A DNA stretch of 64,000 nucleotides from Candidatus Krumholzibacteriia bacterium. GTDB taxonomy: Bacteria; Krumholzibacteriota; Krumholzibacteriia; WVZY01; JAKEHA01. Position numbers and translations under genes: made by a program. Under the pieces are notes generated by a model. That model had not been told where the DNA came from and did not search any database. It worked only from the letters and a program-made list of their open reading frames with translations. Below are positions 1 to 9,000 of the stretch, piece by piece. The first letter of the stretch is position 1, and each line of letters begins with the position of its first letter. The stretch lies in NCBI GenBank assembly GCA_029865265.1, contig JAOUHG010000002.1, forward strand, positions 18,501-82,500. Direction: 5' to 3'.

Positions 1-742
1 ACCACGCGTAACGCGCCGGTCGCAGTTCCAGAAGAGAAACGCGCAGCGAGGGGACCCCGCGCACGATCCCCAGGAAGCGCTTCACGCTCATGTGATTGAG
101 ATCCTGATCGTATGATTGCATTATCTTCTTCACGCGCGCGTCGATTGCCTCGTTGCTTTCCGCCGGCCCGCGCTCCATCAGCACGCGCCGGATGGCACCC
201 GCCAGTTGCGCCCGCGAAAACAGCAGGTGGCACCACGGCGTGTACACGTAGTCGTACAGGTGCGAACCCAGCGGCGAGTAATGCGGCGTAAAGAAAATCC
301 ATATGGCGCCGCCACCGCTCACACTGCGCGCCATCTCGCCCAGCGCGCCCACCGGATCCGCAAAGTGTTCCATGGCATCGTTCGCCACCACGGTGTCGAA
401 GGTGCCATCGGGCACCGGCAGCGCCGCTGCATCCGCCACCACGAAGTCCACCGCCGCCGCGTTGGCTTGCGCGTAACGCCGGCTCTGCTCCACGTTGTCG
501 GCCGCGAGGTCGATGCCGACTGCGCGGGCACCCGACTCCGCGTACGCCACCGTCTTTCCCCCCAGGCCGCACCCCACGTCGAGCACCCGCTTGCCGCGGA
601 GATCGTGGCGCGGGTCCATGTACGTGCGCGCGAACTCGCGTCCCCAGTGGTGCTCCCAGCGCGAGTACGCCTCCTGGGACTCGCGCCCGCCCACGTTGGG
701 GCGCCGGAACACGCGGTTCAACCCGACGATCAAACCCGTCAT
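1..742 (-). CDS. Class I SAM-dependent methyltransferase, 3' end beyond the left edge
   Basis: The gene reads leftwards from an ATG at 742 and is still open at base 1, so the C-terminus is missing. The N-terminal ~60 residues precede a SAM-binding motif I (VLDVGCGLGGKT). An acidic motif II region (AVGIDLAADN) and a VVANDAMEHF segment follow, the usual layout of a Methyltransf_11/25 Rossmann fold. The later HYSPLGSHLYDY stretch is outside the core and might form the acceptor pocket. The start lies 19 bp after the stop of the upstream ABC ATPase gene, so the two are probably co-transcribed. The substrate cannot be told; a small molecule, lipid or sugar acceptor is possible. Family call is firm, role unknown. 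Confidence 0.8.
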   Translation of the reverse strand, partial: MTGLIVGLNRVFRRPNVGGRESQEAYSRWEHHWGREFARTYMDPRHDLRGKRVLDVGCGLGGKTVAYAESGARAVGIDLAADNVEQSRRYAQANAAAVDFVVADAAALPVPDGTFDTVVANDAMEHFADPVGALGEMARSVSGGGAIWIFFTPHYSPLGSHLYDYVYTPWCHLLFSRAQLAGAIRRVLMERGPAESNEAIDARVKKIMQSYDQDLNHMSVKRFLGIVRGVPSLRVSLLELRPARYAW

Positions 743-761
743 GCGCGCGTTCCGTCCCCGC

Positions 762-1883
762 TCACGCCACCCCCGCCGCCGCCGGCTCCGGGGCGGCGTC
801 GATGCGCCGGCCGTTCTCCTTCCAGAAGATATGGACGCGCCCGGCATCGACAAAGATCTCCGTGCTTTCATCCGCCGCGGGAACGAACTCGCGCGCACCC
901 CGCGCCACCAGTTCCACTCCGCCCACCTCCAGGTGGGTCAGGGTTTCGTGCCCCAGCGGCTCGCGCAGCACGACGCGCGCGCGCAGCGCAACCGGCGCCG
1001 CCAGGCCGGCCGCGGCGGGATGGATGTCCTCCGGCCGGATGCCGATGCGCAGTTCGGCGCCGGGACGCGACGCGAGCACCGGCTCCAATGGTGCGGCCAC
1101 GCCGAAGCGGGTGCCGCCGCGTATGACCACGTCACCGCCCTCCCCGCGTCCGTCCGCGAAGTTCATGGCCGGGCTGCCCAGGAACGAGGCCACGAACGTG
1201 TCCAGCGGCCGCCGGTAGCACGCCTCCGGTCCGCCCACCTGGTGGATCCGCCCCTGGTTCATGATCACCAGCAGGTCCCCGATGGTCATCGCCTCCACCT
1301 GGTCGTGCGTCACGTACACCGACGTCACCCGCAGGCGGTCGTAGAGCCGGCGGATGGTGCCGCGCATCTCCGTGCGCAGCCGTGCGTCGAGGTTCGACAG
1401 CGGCTCGTCGAACAGGAACACGCGGGGCTCCCGCACGATGGCCCTTCCCAGCGCCACGCGCTGGCGCTGTCCGCCCGAGAGTTCCGCGGGCTTGCGACGC
1501 AGCAACGCGTCGAGTTCCAGCGTCTTTGCAATCTCCACCACGCGCCGCTCGACCTCGGCGCGCGGCATCTTGCGAACGCGCAGCCCGAAGGAGAGGTTCT
1601 GGGCCACGGTCATATGGGGGTAGAGCGCATAACTCTGAAACACCATCGCGATGTCCCGGTGCCGGGGTTGCATGGTGTCGAGGCGGGCATCGCCCAGGTG
1701 GATGCTGCCCGAGGTGGGCTGCTCCAGCCCGGCGATCATGCGCAGGAGGGTGGTCTTTCCGCAGCCGGACGGCCCCACCAGCACCACCATGCGCGGGCTG
1801 GGGACGGTGAGGTTGAAGTCCTCCACCGCCACCACACCACCGGCGAACTCCTTGCGAACACTCTTGAAGATCAGGTCGGCCAT
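762..1883 (-). CDS. ABC transporter ATPase, UgpC/MalK-type (sugar or glycerol-3-phosphate importer family)
   Basis: This 373-aa protein is the nucleotide-binding subunit type that drives CUT1-family importers. Walker A GPSGCGKTT is at residues 37-45. It is followed by a Q-loop (VFQSYALYP), signature LSGGQRQR, Walker B VFLFDEPLSNLD and the H-loop THDQ. The last ~140 residues form the TOBE/MalK regulatory region. Length matches the family. No permease or binding-protein gene is nearby; the next gene downstream is a methyltransferase. It may therefore serve permeases encoded elsewhere, as shared MsmK-like ATPases do. The transported substrate cannot be deduced. Confidence 0.9.
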   Translation of the reverse strand: MADLIFKSVRKEFAGGVVAVEDFNLTVPSPRMVVLVGPSGCGKTTLLRMIAGLEQPTSGSIHLGDARLDTMQPRHRDIAMVFQSYALYPHMTVAQNLSFGLRVRKMPRAEVERRVVEIAKTLELDALLRRKPAELSGGQRQRVALGRAIVREPRVFLFDEPLSNLDARLRTEMRGTIRRLYDRLRVTSVYVTHDQVEAMTIGDLLVIMNQGRIHQVGGPEACYRRPLDTFVASFLGSPAMNFADGRGEGGDVVIRGGTRFGVAAPLEPVLASRPGAELRIGIRPEDIHPAAAGLAAPVALRARVVLREPLGHETLTHLEVGGVELVARGAREFVPAADESTEIFVDAGRVHIFWKENGRRIDAAPEPAAAGVA

Positions 1884-1961
1884 GACGGGTGTCGAGGGTA
1901 CGGCAGTGATGAAAGGAGGCGCAATCGCAAAGGGTCTCCGGGCGCGCCTTCACAACGACGA

Positions 1962-1989
1962 CGGCGCCCCCGGGCGTCCGGAGGCGCCG
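1962..1989 (-). terminator. GC-rich hairpin after lat, weak terminator candidate
   Basis: CGGCGCC (1962-1968) and GGCGCCG (1983-1989) are perfectly complementary around a 14-nt spacer, 43 nt past the lat stop. There is no U-tract on the minus strand, so it may only stabilise the 3' end. Confidence 0.3.
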
Positions 1990-2031
1990 CATCCACGCCT
2001 GTGTGCACGTACGTCGCGCCGGCTCCCGCGC

Positions 2032-3375
2032 CTACAGCGCCGCGCCCAGCGCGCGGTCCAGAATCTCGATGCCCTCGTCGACTTCGGCCCGGGTCAGGTT
2101 GAGTGGCGGCCGGAAGCGCACCGAGCGCTCGCCGCATCCCACGATGAGCAGTCCCAGCTCCCGCGCCTTGCCCAGCACCTTGGATCGTGTTTCCGCATCG
2201 GGGAGATCGAATGCGCACATCAGCCCGGCGCCGCGCGAGTTGGTGACCTTGGCGGGGTACTTGTCGCGCAGCCCGTGCAACCGCTCCTGCAGATAGCCGC
2301 CCGTCTCGCGCGCGTTCTCCACCAGACCGTCCTCGTCGGTCACCTGCAGGTAGCGCGTGGAGCGAACCATGTCGGTCAGGTTGCCGCCCCAGGTGGAGTT
2401 GATCCGGCTCGGCACCTTGAACACGCTGTCGACGTCGTCGAACTTCTTCGAGGCCAGGATGCCGCACACCTGCAGCTTCTTGCCGAAGGCGATCACGTCG
2501 GGCATCACCCCGGCATGCTCGATCGCCCAGAACTTGCCGGTCAGCCCCGCGCCGGTCTGCACCTCGTCGGCCACGAAGATGATCTCGTTCTCCTCGGTGA
2601 TCTCGCGCAGGAAGCGCAGGAACTCCGGCCGGAAGTGGTTGTCGCCGCCCTCACCCTGCACCGGCTCGATGATGAGCGCGGCAATGTCGTTGCGGTGCTT
2701 CTGGATGGCCTCCTTGATCTCGCGCTTTGCCTTCTCCTCCGCGGCGAGCACCTCATCCATGTGCTTATCGAGCGGGAAGATGACCCTGGGATTGGTGATC
2801 CGCGGCCAGTTAAACTTGGGGTAGTACTTGATCTTCACCGGGTCGGTGTTGGTGAGCGACATGGTGTAGCCGGAGCGGCCGTGGAACGCCTCGCGGAAGT
2901 GAATCACCTGCTGCCCGGTGTCCTTTGTTGCACCGCGCTGGTAGTTCTTCTGCACCTTCCAGTCGAACGCGGCCTTGAGCGCGTTCTCCACCGCCAGCGC
3001 GCCGCCCTCGATGAGGAACATGTGCGGCAGTTCCCCGGGGATGGCAAAGCGGTCCATCGCCTCCACGAACTCCGCCATCTGCTGGCTGTAGAAGTCCGAG
3101 TTGGAGGGCTTGTTCACCGCCGCCGCCGCGATCTTCGCGCGGAAGACGGGGTCGGTGAGCTTGGGGTGGTTGATGCCGACGGGCAGCGAGGCAAAGAACT
3201 GGAAGAAGTCCAGGTAGGTGCGTCCATCGCGCTTGTCCTTGAGCCGGACGCCCTGGCTGTTCTCGAGATCGACGACGATGGGGAATCCGTCCACCAGCAT
3301 GTGGCGTCCGATGGTGTCCAGAACCTGTTTGGGCTCGACGTGGATGTCGCTTCCGGCCCCGGTGATGTGCGCCAT
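2032..3375 (-). CDS. lat: L-lysine 6-transaminase (lysine epsilon-aminotransferase)
   Basis: This 447-aa PLP-dependent class III aminotransferase transfers the epsilon-amino group of lysine to 2-oxoglutarate, giving alpha-aminoadipate semialdehyde (cyclising to piperideine-6-carboxylate). It matches the Lat subfamily closely: GRHMLVDG near the N-terminus, NKPSNSDFYS, FVEGGA-like FLIEGGALAVENALKAA, and SRINSTWGGNLTDMVR. The PLP lysine falls in FGKKLQVCG; the second Lys of the pair is residue 300, the same number as I recall for the mycobacterial enzyme. The ATG at 3375 is preceded by AAGGAG. A longer in-frame reading from 3480 adds no conserved sequence. A pruA gene at 55.7 kb could in principle oxidise the product, but the usual partner is a different semialdehyde dehydrogenase, which is not visible here. 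Confidence 0.93.
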   Translation of the reverse strand: MAHITGAGSDIHVEPKQVLDTIGRHMLVDGFPIVVDLENSQGVRLKDKRDGRTYLDFFQFFASLPVGINHPKLTDPVFRAKIAAAAVNKPSNSDFYSQQMAEFVEAMDRFAIPGELPHMFLIEGGALAVENALKAAFDWKVQKNYQRGATKDTGQQVIHFREAFHGRSGYTMSLTNTDPVKIKYYPKFNWPRITNPRVIFPLDKHMDEVLAAEEKAKREIKEAIQKHRNDIAALIIEPVQGEGGDNHFRPEFLRFLREITEENEIIFVADEVQTGAGLTGKFWAIEHAGVMPDVIAFGKKLQVCGILASKKFDDVDSVFKVPSRINSTWGGNLTDMVRSTRYLQVTDEDGLVENARETGGYLQERLHGLRDKYPAKVTNSRGAGLMCAFDLPDAETRSKVLGKARELGLLIVGCGERSVRFRPPLNLTRAEVDEGIEILDRALGAAL

Positions 3376-3463
3376 GATTCGTTCTCCTTCAGGATGTGAC
3401 TGGGATAATCCAAGAGCCTTGAGCGGCCGCCCCCCGTCCCAACGGTCAGCCCCGGTCCATCGA

Positions 3464-3493
3464 AAGCTAACGGACGGCACGCGTGCGTGTCAA
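3464..3493 (-). promoter_or_regulatory. Candidate sigma-70-type promoter of lat
   Basis: On the minus strand a perfect -35 TTGACA (3493-3488) is followed after 18 nt by TAGCTT (3469-3464). The transcript would start about 80 nt before the lat ATG. The -35 is strong and the -10 weak; the 18-nt spacing matches other promoters in this window. Confidence 0.5.
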
Positions 3494-3523
3494 GGAGACA
3501 CACCGCCCGGGGAGCGGCAGCAG

Positions 3524-3546
3524 AACCTGTTTATTGCAAACAGGTT
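3524..3546 (-). terminator. Hairpin at the end of the amidohydrolase gene
   Basis: AACCTGTTT (3524-3532) pairs perfectly with AAACAGGTT (3538-3546) around a 5-nt loop. The stem overlaps the amidohydrolase stop codon. No clear U-tract follows on the minus strand. It separates this gene from the lat promoter. Confidence 0.4.
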
Positions 3547-5071
3547 ATCGGCGTCGCTTCAGACCGGACCTCGGCCCCGCAGCCGCGGCCGACCGGTGCA
3601 CTTCCCAACCGCCCACGTACGTCGCCTCCACGGCGATTTCGTCCAGATCGGCGAGCAGCGGATTCCCCGACAGAACCACCAGGTCGCCGGGCGAGCCGAT
3701 CTCAATGCCGTACGCGTCCTCGTCGCCGCCCAGCGCGTGGGCCGCGGTGGTGTAGCGCCGCAGCGCCTCCGCCGGACCAATGCGCTCCTCGGCCACCGGG
3801 TGGTGGGTGGCGCCGCGCATGCCGTACAACGGCCCGGCCGGCATACCGTCGGAACTGAACACGAAGGGCACCCCCGCGCGCAGCAGGCTCGCAAAACGGT
3901 TGCCGTGCCGACAGCGCTCTGCCCCCAGGCGGGTTTCGTACAGGCCGCCCTCTCCGGCCCAGTTGCGCACGAAGTTGGGCTGCATGACCAGCGGCACCCG
4001 CAGCCGCTTGCAAACTGCCAGTTCCTCGTCGCCCATGATCTCCGCATGCTCGATGCGGAAGCGGGCGTCCTCCACGCCGGTCTTCTCCATGGCGGCCAGC
4101 ACGGTGGCCAGCGCCCGGTCGCCGATGGCGTGCACCGCGCAGGCGATGTCCGCCTCGCGGCACGCGGCCAGTTCCTCCATGAGCTCGTCGCGCCCCACCA
4201 GCAGTTCCCCGTCGCCGGGGGCGTCCGCGTAGGGAGCGTGCAGCGCCGCGGTTCGCGCGCCCAGCGAACCGTCGGTGAATATCTTGATGCCCAGCGCGTT
4301 GACGCCGCTCGCCTCCTCCAGGCGATCACGCGCGTCGTCGAAATCGGCCGCTGGCACGTGCACGAGCGCACCCAGCCGCAACGGCCGGCCGCTCGCCTCC
4401 AGGCCCTCGACGTAGACGTCGATGGTGCTGGGGTCGACGATGTCGTGGATGGCGGTGATGCCGAGCGCGTGCAGCGCGGCGATGGCGCCGTCGATGGCAT
4501 CCACCATGGCGGCGCGCGGCGGACGGCTCGCGCGGTTGGCCTCGAACACGGCGTCCTCGGCAATGCGTCCCGAGGATGCATCGACGAAGCGCCGGGTGGT
4601 GAGTGCTGACAGCAGCGCCTGGTTCGCCACGCCCACGTGCCCGCAGATGCGACGCGCGTAGACCGGCCGGTCGGTGGCGATGGCGTCGAGGAGCGCGCGC
4701 GTGGGCAACGCGGGGTCGTCCCAGCCGCTCTCGTCGAAGTCGACCCCCACCACGGGTTCGCGTCCCGGGTGGGCGGCGGCCCACGCGGCCAGGCGCGCCA
4801 CGACATCGCCCGCGTTGCGCGCGCCCGAAAGATCGCAGCGCAGCTGCTTTCCGGCCAGCGCCAGCAGATGGAAATGGGCGTCGACGAACGAGGGGATGAT
4901 GTACTTGCCGGCGCAGTCGATCACGCGCACGTCGTCGCGCCCCCCGGCGTCCACCGCGCTGGACTTGCCACCCAGCGCGGCCACGCGGCCGTCGCTCACC
5001 CAGAGGGTGCGCTCTTCGAAGCGCACCTCGTCGACCCAGACCCGGGCCCCTGCAAATACGGTGGTGGACAT
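3545..5071 (-). CDS. Amidohydrolase family 3 protein (YtcJ-like)
   Basis: The 508-aa product has the composite-domain architecture of metal-dependent amidohydrolases. A small beta domain at the N-terminus is followed by PSFVDAHFHLL with the metal-binding HxH (H66, H68). Next come a long TIM-barrel insert, a FRIEHAEIMGDEE segment with the conserved His, an FSSDGMPAGPLYGM strand carrying the likely metal Asp, and the closing GSPGDLVVLSGNPL beta domain. Such proteins hydrolyse amide or related C-N bonds; the substrate is unknown. The ATG at 5071 has no clear Shine-Dalgarno. TAGGAT lies 6 nt upstream, which could mean a leaderless transcript. Confidence 0.87.
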   Translation of the reverse strand: MSTTVFAGARVWVDEVRFEERTLWVSDGRVAALGGKSSAVDAGGRDDVRVIDCAGKYIIPSFVDAHFHLLALAGKQLRCDLSGARNAGDVVARLAAWAAAHPGREPVVGVDFDESGWDDPALPTRALLDAIATDRPVYARRICGHVGVANQALLSALTTRRFVDASSGRIAEDAVFEANRASRPPRAAMVDAIDGAIAALHALGITAIHDIVDPSTIDVYVEGLEASGRPLRLGALVHVPAADFDDARDRLEEASGVNALGIKIFTDGSLGARTAALHAPYADAPGDGELLVGRDELMEELAACREADIACAVHAIGDRALATVLAAMEKTGVEDARFRIEHAEIMGDEELAVCKRLRVPLVMQPNFVRNWAGEGGLYETRLGAERCRHGNRFASLLRAGVPFVFSSDGMPAGPLYGMRGATHHPVAEERIGPAEALRRYTTAAHALGGDEDAYGIEIGSPGDLVVLSGNPLLADLDEIAVEATYVGGWEVHRSAAAAGPRSGLKRRR

Positions 5072-5119
5072 TCCGCTATCCTAGCGGCATCGGCCGGCCG
5101 GGCACACCGCAAAAGTGGC

Positions 5120-5160
5120 AAAAAAAACAAGGGGGCCCGCCGAGTGTGAAGGCCCCCTTG
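5120..5160 (-). terminator. Rho-independent terminator of the 5216-5593 gene
   Basis: A perfect 10-bp stem, CAAGGGGGCC (5128-5137) with GGCCCCCTTG (5151-5160), encloses a 13-nt loop. On the minus strand it is followed directly by eight T residues (5127-5120). This is a textbook intrinsic terminator 55 nt past the stop codon at 5216. Confidence 0.9.
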
Positions 5161-5215
5161 TCCCAACCCGCCCAGTGGTCACCGGACGGGCAGTCTCATC
5201 GCCGCACGCGAGAAT

Positions 5216-5593
5216 CTAGTCGTCGCAGGGGATGTCCTCCTGGTAGCCGCGGACGTCACGCTGGTATGCCCACGCCCGGCGGTGCTCGATGTTGACGGTG
5301 CGCTCGTCGACCAGGTTGCTGCACTGGTCGAACACGAACACCTTCCCCACCTCCAGATAGGTCCACTGCTGCCGGATCTTTCCGTACTCGTTGAGGCGGA
5401 TCCGGTGCGGCGTGTAGCCGTACTCGTCGTACACGGCCTTCATGTCGCCGGAGAGGTTCCGGAGGTACAGGAAGTGACGGAGATTCTTCCGCTCGCGCTT
5501 TCCGGTGACCTGCGGCGCGTAGTAAATCTCTTCCGCCACCACCGGGGCCGCAAACAGAAGCATCAGGCAGAAGATGCCGATGCGCTTGATCAT
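5216..5593 (-). CDS. Small secreted protein of unknown function
   Basis: The 125-aa product begins with a clear Sec signal peptide (MIKRIGIFCLMLLFAAPVVA, cleavage probably after A-E-E). The mature part of about 105 residues is rich in Arg, Tyr and charged residues and has only two cysteines, in FDQCSNL and near the end in IPCDD. I recognise no domain. It forms a single-gene unit with its own promoter (5652-5681), an AAGGAG ribosome site 9 nt upstream and a strong terminator. That makes expression as an independent protein likely. It is probably periplasmic or surface-exposed. Confidence 0.75.
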   Translation of the reverse strand: MIKRIGIFCLMLLFAAPVVAEEIYYAPQVTGKRERKNLRHFLYLRNLSGDMKAVYDEYGYTPHRIRLNEYGKIRQQWTYLEVGKVFVFDQCSNLVDERTVNIEHRRAWAYQRDVRGYQEDIPCDD

Positions 5594-5651
5594 AGCCCTT
5601 ACTCCTTAAGACGCTAAAGCAATTGATGCAGGGCATTTATGGTTGTGACTT

Positions 5652-5681
5652 ATTGTATCACATTGAGGCGGGTGGGGGCAA
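5652..5681 (-). promoter_or_regulatory. Candidate sigma-70-type promoter of the 5216-5593 gene
   Basis: On the minus strand TTGCCC (5681-5676), an 18-nt spacer and TACAAT (5657-5652, five of six consensus bases) lie about 60 nt before the start codon. Confidence 0.55.
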
Positions 5682-5932
5682 GCCGGGGTCTGTGAGGGAT
5701 GCCACTTCCCCGGGGTGGACCGGACGGGGGCATGGGGGGTCGAAAGGGACCGGCGGGGCGGGTGCGGGAAAAGAAATTGGGGCCGCTCGCCGTGTCTGTC
5801 GCTGAAGTTGGAACAGGGGCAACAGGCGGAAGACAAGCAGGCCCCAAAAGGGGTGGCACGGGCGGGGCCCGGGCCGTGGCGGCAGTATATCACACCCCCC
5901 GCGGTGTCTCCACCCGGTTTCCCCCACCCCGG

Positions 5933-5976
5933 AAAAAGACCCCGGGGTCCCGCCCGAAGGCGGAACCCCGGGGGTC
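5933..5976 (-). terminator. Intrinsic terminator of the 1032-aa secreted protein gene
   Basis: A long GC-rich hairpin, 5938-5954 against 5959-5976 (about 16 bp with one bulge and one mismatch), has a CGAA/TTCG loop. It is followed on the minus strand by TTTTT (5937-5933). It sits 26 nt past the stop codon at 6002. Confidence 0.85.
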
Positions 5977-6001
5977 CCAGGCTACGAAGCCGTCGGAGAG
6001 C

Positions 6002-9000
6002 TTACTTCAGCAGGACCATCTTCTTGGTCTGCGTCATGTCGCTCGTCACCAGCTTGTAGAAGTAGACACCGCTCGACACGGACTGACCCGCGTCGTTACG
6101 GCCGTCCCACGCCACCTGGTGCACCGAACCCGGCGCCCGGTCATCGTTGACCAGCGTACGGACCAGCTGGCCCGCCACGTTGTAGACCTTCAGGCTCACG
6201 CGCGAGCGTTCCCGCACGGTGAACTCGATGGTGGTCGACGGGTTGAACGGGTTCGGGTAGTTCTGCGCCAGCGACGTCTTGTACGCCGTGGGCGCGGTAC
6301 CCGTGGGCTGATCCAGCGTGTTCTGGAGCCACGTGATCACGTCATAGAGGTGATCGATGCGGTCCATGACGCCGCCGTTGGCGCCCGCACGGTCGTCGCG
6401 GATGAGATCATAGGAGAAGCCCTCCATCATCACCCGCGCCGTCCGGCCAGCGCCGTTCAGCGTCGTCTGCGAGATCGTCGCCGCGTACTGCGGATTGTTG
6501 GCATACAACATCTGCGCAACCGCGGCACCGGTGGGCTGGAGCACGTCGAACTTGTTGATGGCCAGGCAGCCACCGAAGGTCACGATCGTGTCCGGTCCCG
6601 CCACACTCGAGAAGGCGCTTCCCGGGGTGCCGATTGCCAGGGGGTTGATCCCCAGCCCGACCGTCTTGTGGTCCGGCGTCAGCACGTTGAAGCTCAGGTA
6701 CGCAGAACGCACGTTCACGGCCGACGGTGCCGGCGAGGTGACCCAGTCGTTGGGGATGCCGTCGCCGCTGATATAGAGGCCCGGATCCTTGTCCGACTGG
6801 TCGAGGAACGCAAACAGCAGGGCGAAGTCGTCCGCCTTGTCCGGCGTGCCGGTACCGTCGGCGATGGTTCCGTCCTCCAGTTCCTCCGAGTTCCAGATGA
6901 TCTTCTTGTAGTACGGAAGGATCTGCTGGGACACGTTGACCACGCGCGATCCAGGACTGTTGGCAACGCTGGACGAGGGTGCAATCACGTCGAAGCGATC
7001 CACCTTGTCCAGGATGCCCAGGAACTGGAACGCCTGGTCGAAGAACGGCTGCACGGCACGGCCGTCACCGTCGTCGACATACAGGATGTCGCCGCCGTTG
7101 TTGAGGGCCGCCGCCGGGAGACAGGTCATCTCCATGGCGTTGGCGTAGGCGACGTTGATGTCGACGGATGTCTGAATGGCACCCGAGGCATCCGCGTTGT
7201 CGAGCGCCCGCAACTGGTTGAAGAAGTACGACCGCGAACCACCGTTCGACTCGGCGCAGAAGAAGTACTCAACCGTGTCACCCGGGGTGAACAGGTTGTC
7301 GTTCAGATCCACGCAGTAGTTGTCAGGCGAAGGCGTCTGGTTGTTCTGCGTGTAGGCCGTGTCGAAGCGAACGATGGTCCAGGTATCCCCGTCCGGTCCG
7401 ACGGTGCTACCCACCACCGGCCAGCGCGAGGGGTCGTCGCTGAGCGCAGCGCCCGACTTGGCCGGCTGCGTGGGCGACACCTTGACGAAGGCGTACACCG
7501 CCGCACCGCCAAAGCCAGGATCGGTGGCCAGGCCGAGCACCGGGTCAACCACCGTCGCCGCTGCCGAGTCACCCGGCAGGATGCCGAGATTCGCCGCGGG
7601 CAGGAGGTCCTGCGCCATGTCGGCACGCACGGTACCGGTGACGGTTCCGTCGGTGGCAAAGTTGTCCTGGAACAAGCGGAACGAGTTGATCTGCCACTGC
7701 GGACCGTTGACCTCGATGCGCTTGACCTTGACGTTGTCGATCATGGGCGAGTGGCTGTGGCAGGCACCGGAGCCCACCGTGCCACACCAGACGCCGCACA
7801 TATCCCACGCGGCCAGGGAAATCTGAATGTGGCTGGCGGCCGGGTCGATCAGGCTCCCGAACTCGTTGATCGATTCGAGCCAGTCCTTGTCGTCGCCGTA
7901 GTTCACCAGGTTGTCGTTGAGCCACGACTGCGGGCAGCCGCCCACGATGGATCGAACCTGCCAGACGTAGAACACCAGGTTGTCCAGCGGAAGGTCACGA
8001 TACACCGCGAACTGCAGCTGCGCCTGCGTTCCCGCACCCGTCCAGGCGATCTGGGGAGACCAGACTTCGTTGGTCAGGTACTGGCCCGCGGCGTTGCCGA
8101 ACGGGATGGCGGTAACACCCGGGAATCCGCCGCACGCATAGTTGGCGGTGGAACCGGTGAAGAAGGTCCACAGGCACGAGAGGTCCCGCGCGCAGGGATC
8201 CTGCTGCAGCTGCGCCGCACCCGGCAGCAGCGTTGCAAAGTCGCCGTAGCCCGGCAGGTTGCAGCTGGCCCAGTGACCGTCCAGGGTGCCGTGGGCGCCG
8301 ACCGCCTCGGCCTCGAAGGTCTGGTTGGTCTGGGTGCCGGCACCGTCGACGATCTTCAGGTTGTCGACGATGAAGGCACCGTCGGTGTCCCACAGGCCGT
8401 CGGAGTCCGACCACGCCGTATCCGCCCCGAAATTGAAGCGGACGCGGGCACTGCCCCCGTGCTCGGCGGCGGTGATGGTGATCGACTCGGAGGCGCTTCC
8501 CTGTCCGTTATACGGGGTGTTGGCCGTGGTCAGCGGCGACCACAGGTCCCCGCAGCCGGCGTCCAGCTCCACGTTGGTGAAGTCGTAGCCAGGCTCGGAG
8601 TCCCACACCGCGTCGTAGGTCAGGGTCGCGTCACCGGTCAGGGTGAAGCACTTGGAGCAGAGAATCTGCTGCCACGCGTTGCCGTAGCCGGGGAGCGAAC
8701 CGTAACCACACAGATCCGGGTCGGCCGCGTTGGCGCGCGCACCGATCCACAGGGATTTCGCCCCCTGGATCGGATTGAGCAGGCCGAACGTACCACCCGC
8801 GAGACCCGCGAAGTCGTCCACGTGGACGTAGTCGCCGGTCTGCACGGTGAGGTCGTGGCTGACCCAGCCCTGGGTGAGACAGCTCGCGCCGGTCTGGAAG
8901 TTGTACGTGGCAAGGTACGTCGTGTTCGCCGCGGCCACGGCGTTGAACGCCGCGTTGCCGTTGGTCGAAACCGGCGCCTTCATGCCCGTATCCATCATGA

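Larger units (their letters stand above)
5594..6001. other. 408-bp intergenic region: promoter, G-tract run and terminator
   Basis: The region holds the promoter of the small secreted gene and the terminator of the large secreted gene, listed separately. Between them, 5712-5768 carries at least six runs of three or more G on the plus strand. I see no convincing gene in it; the open frames have no ribosome site and a low-complexity composition. Confidence 0.6.
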
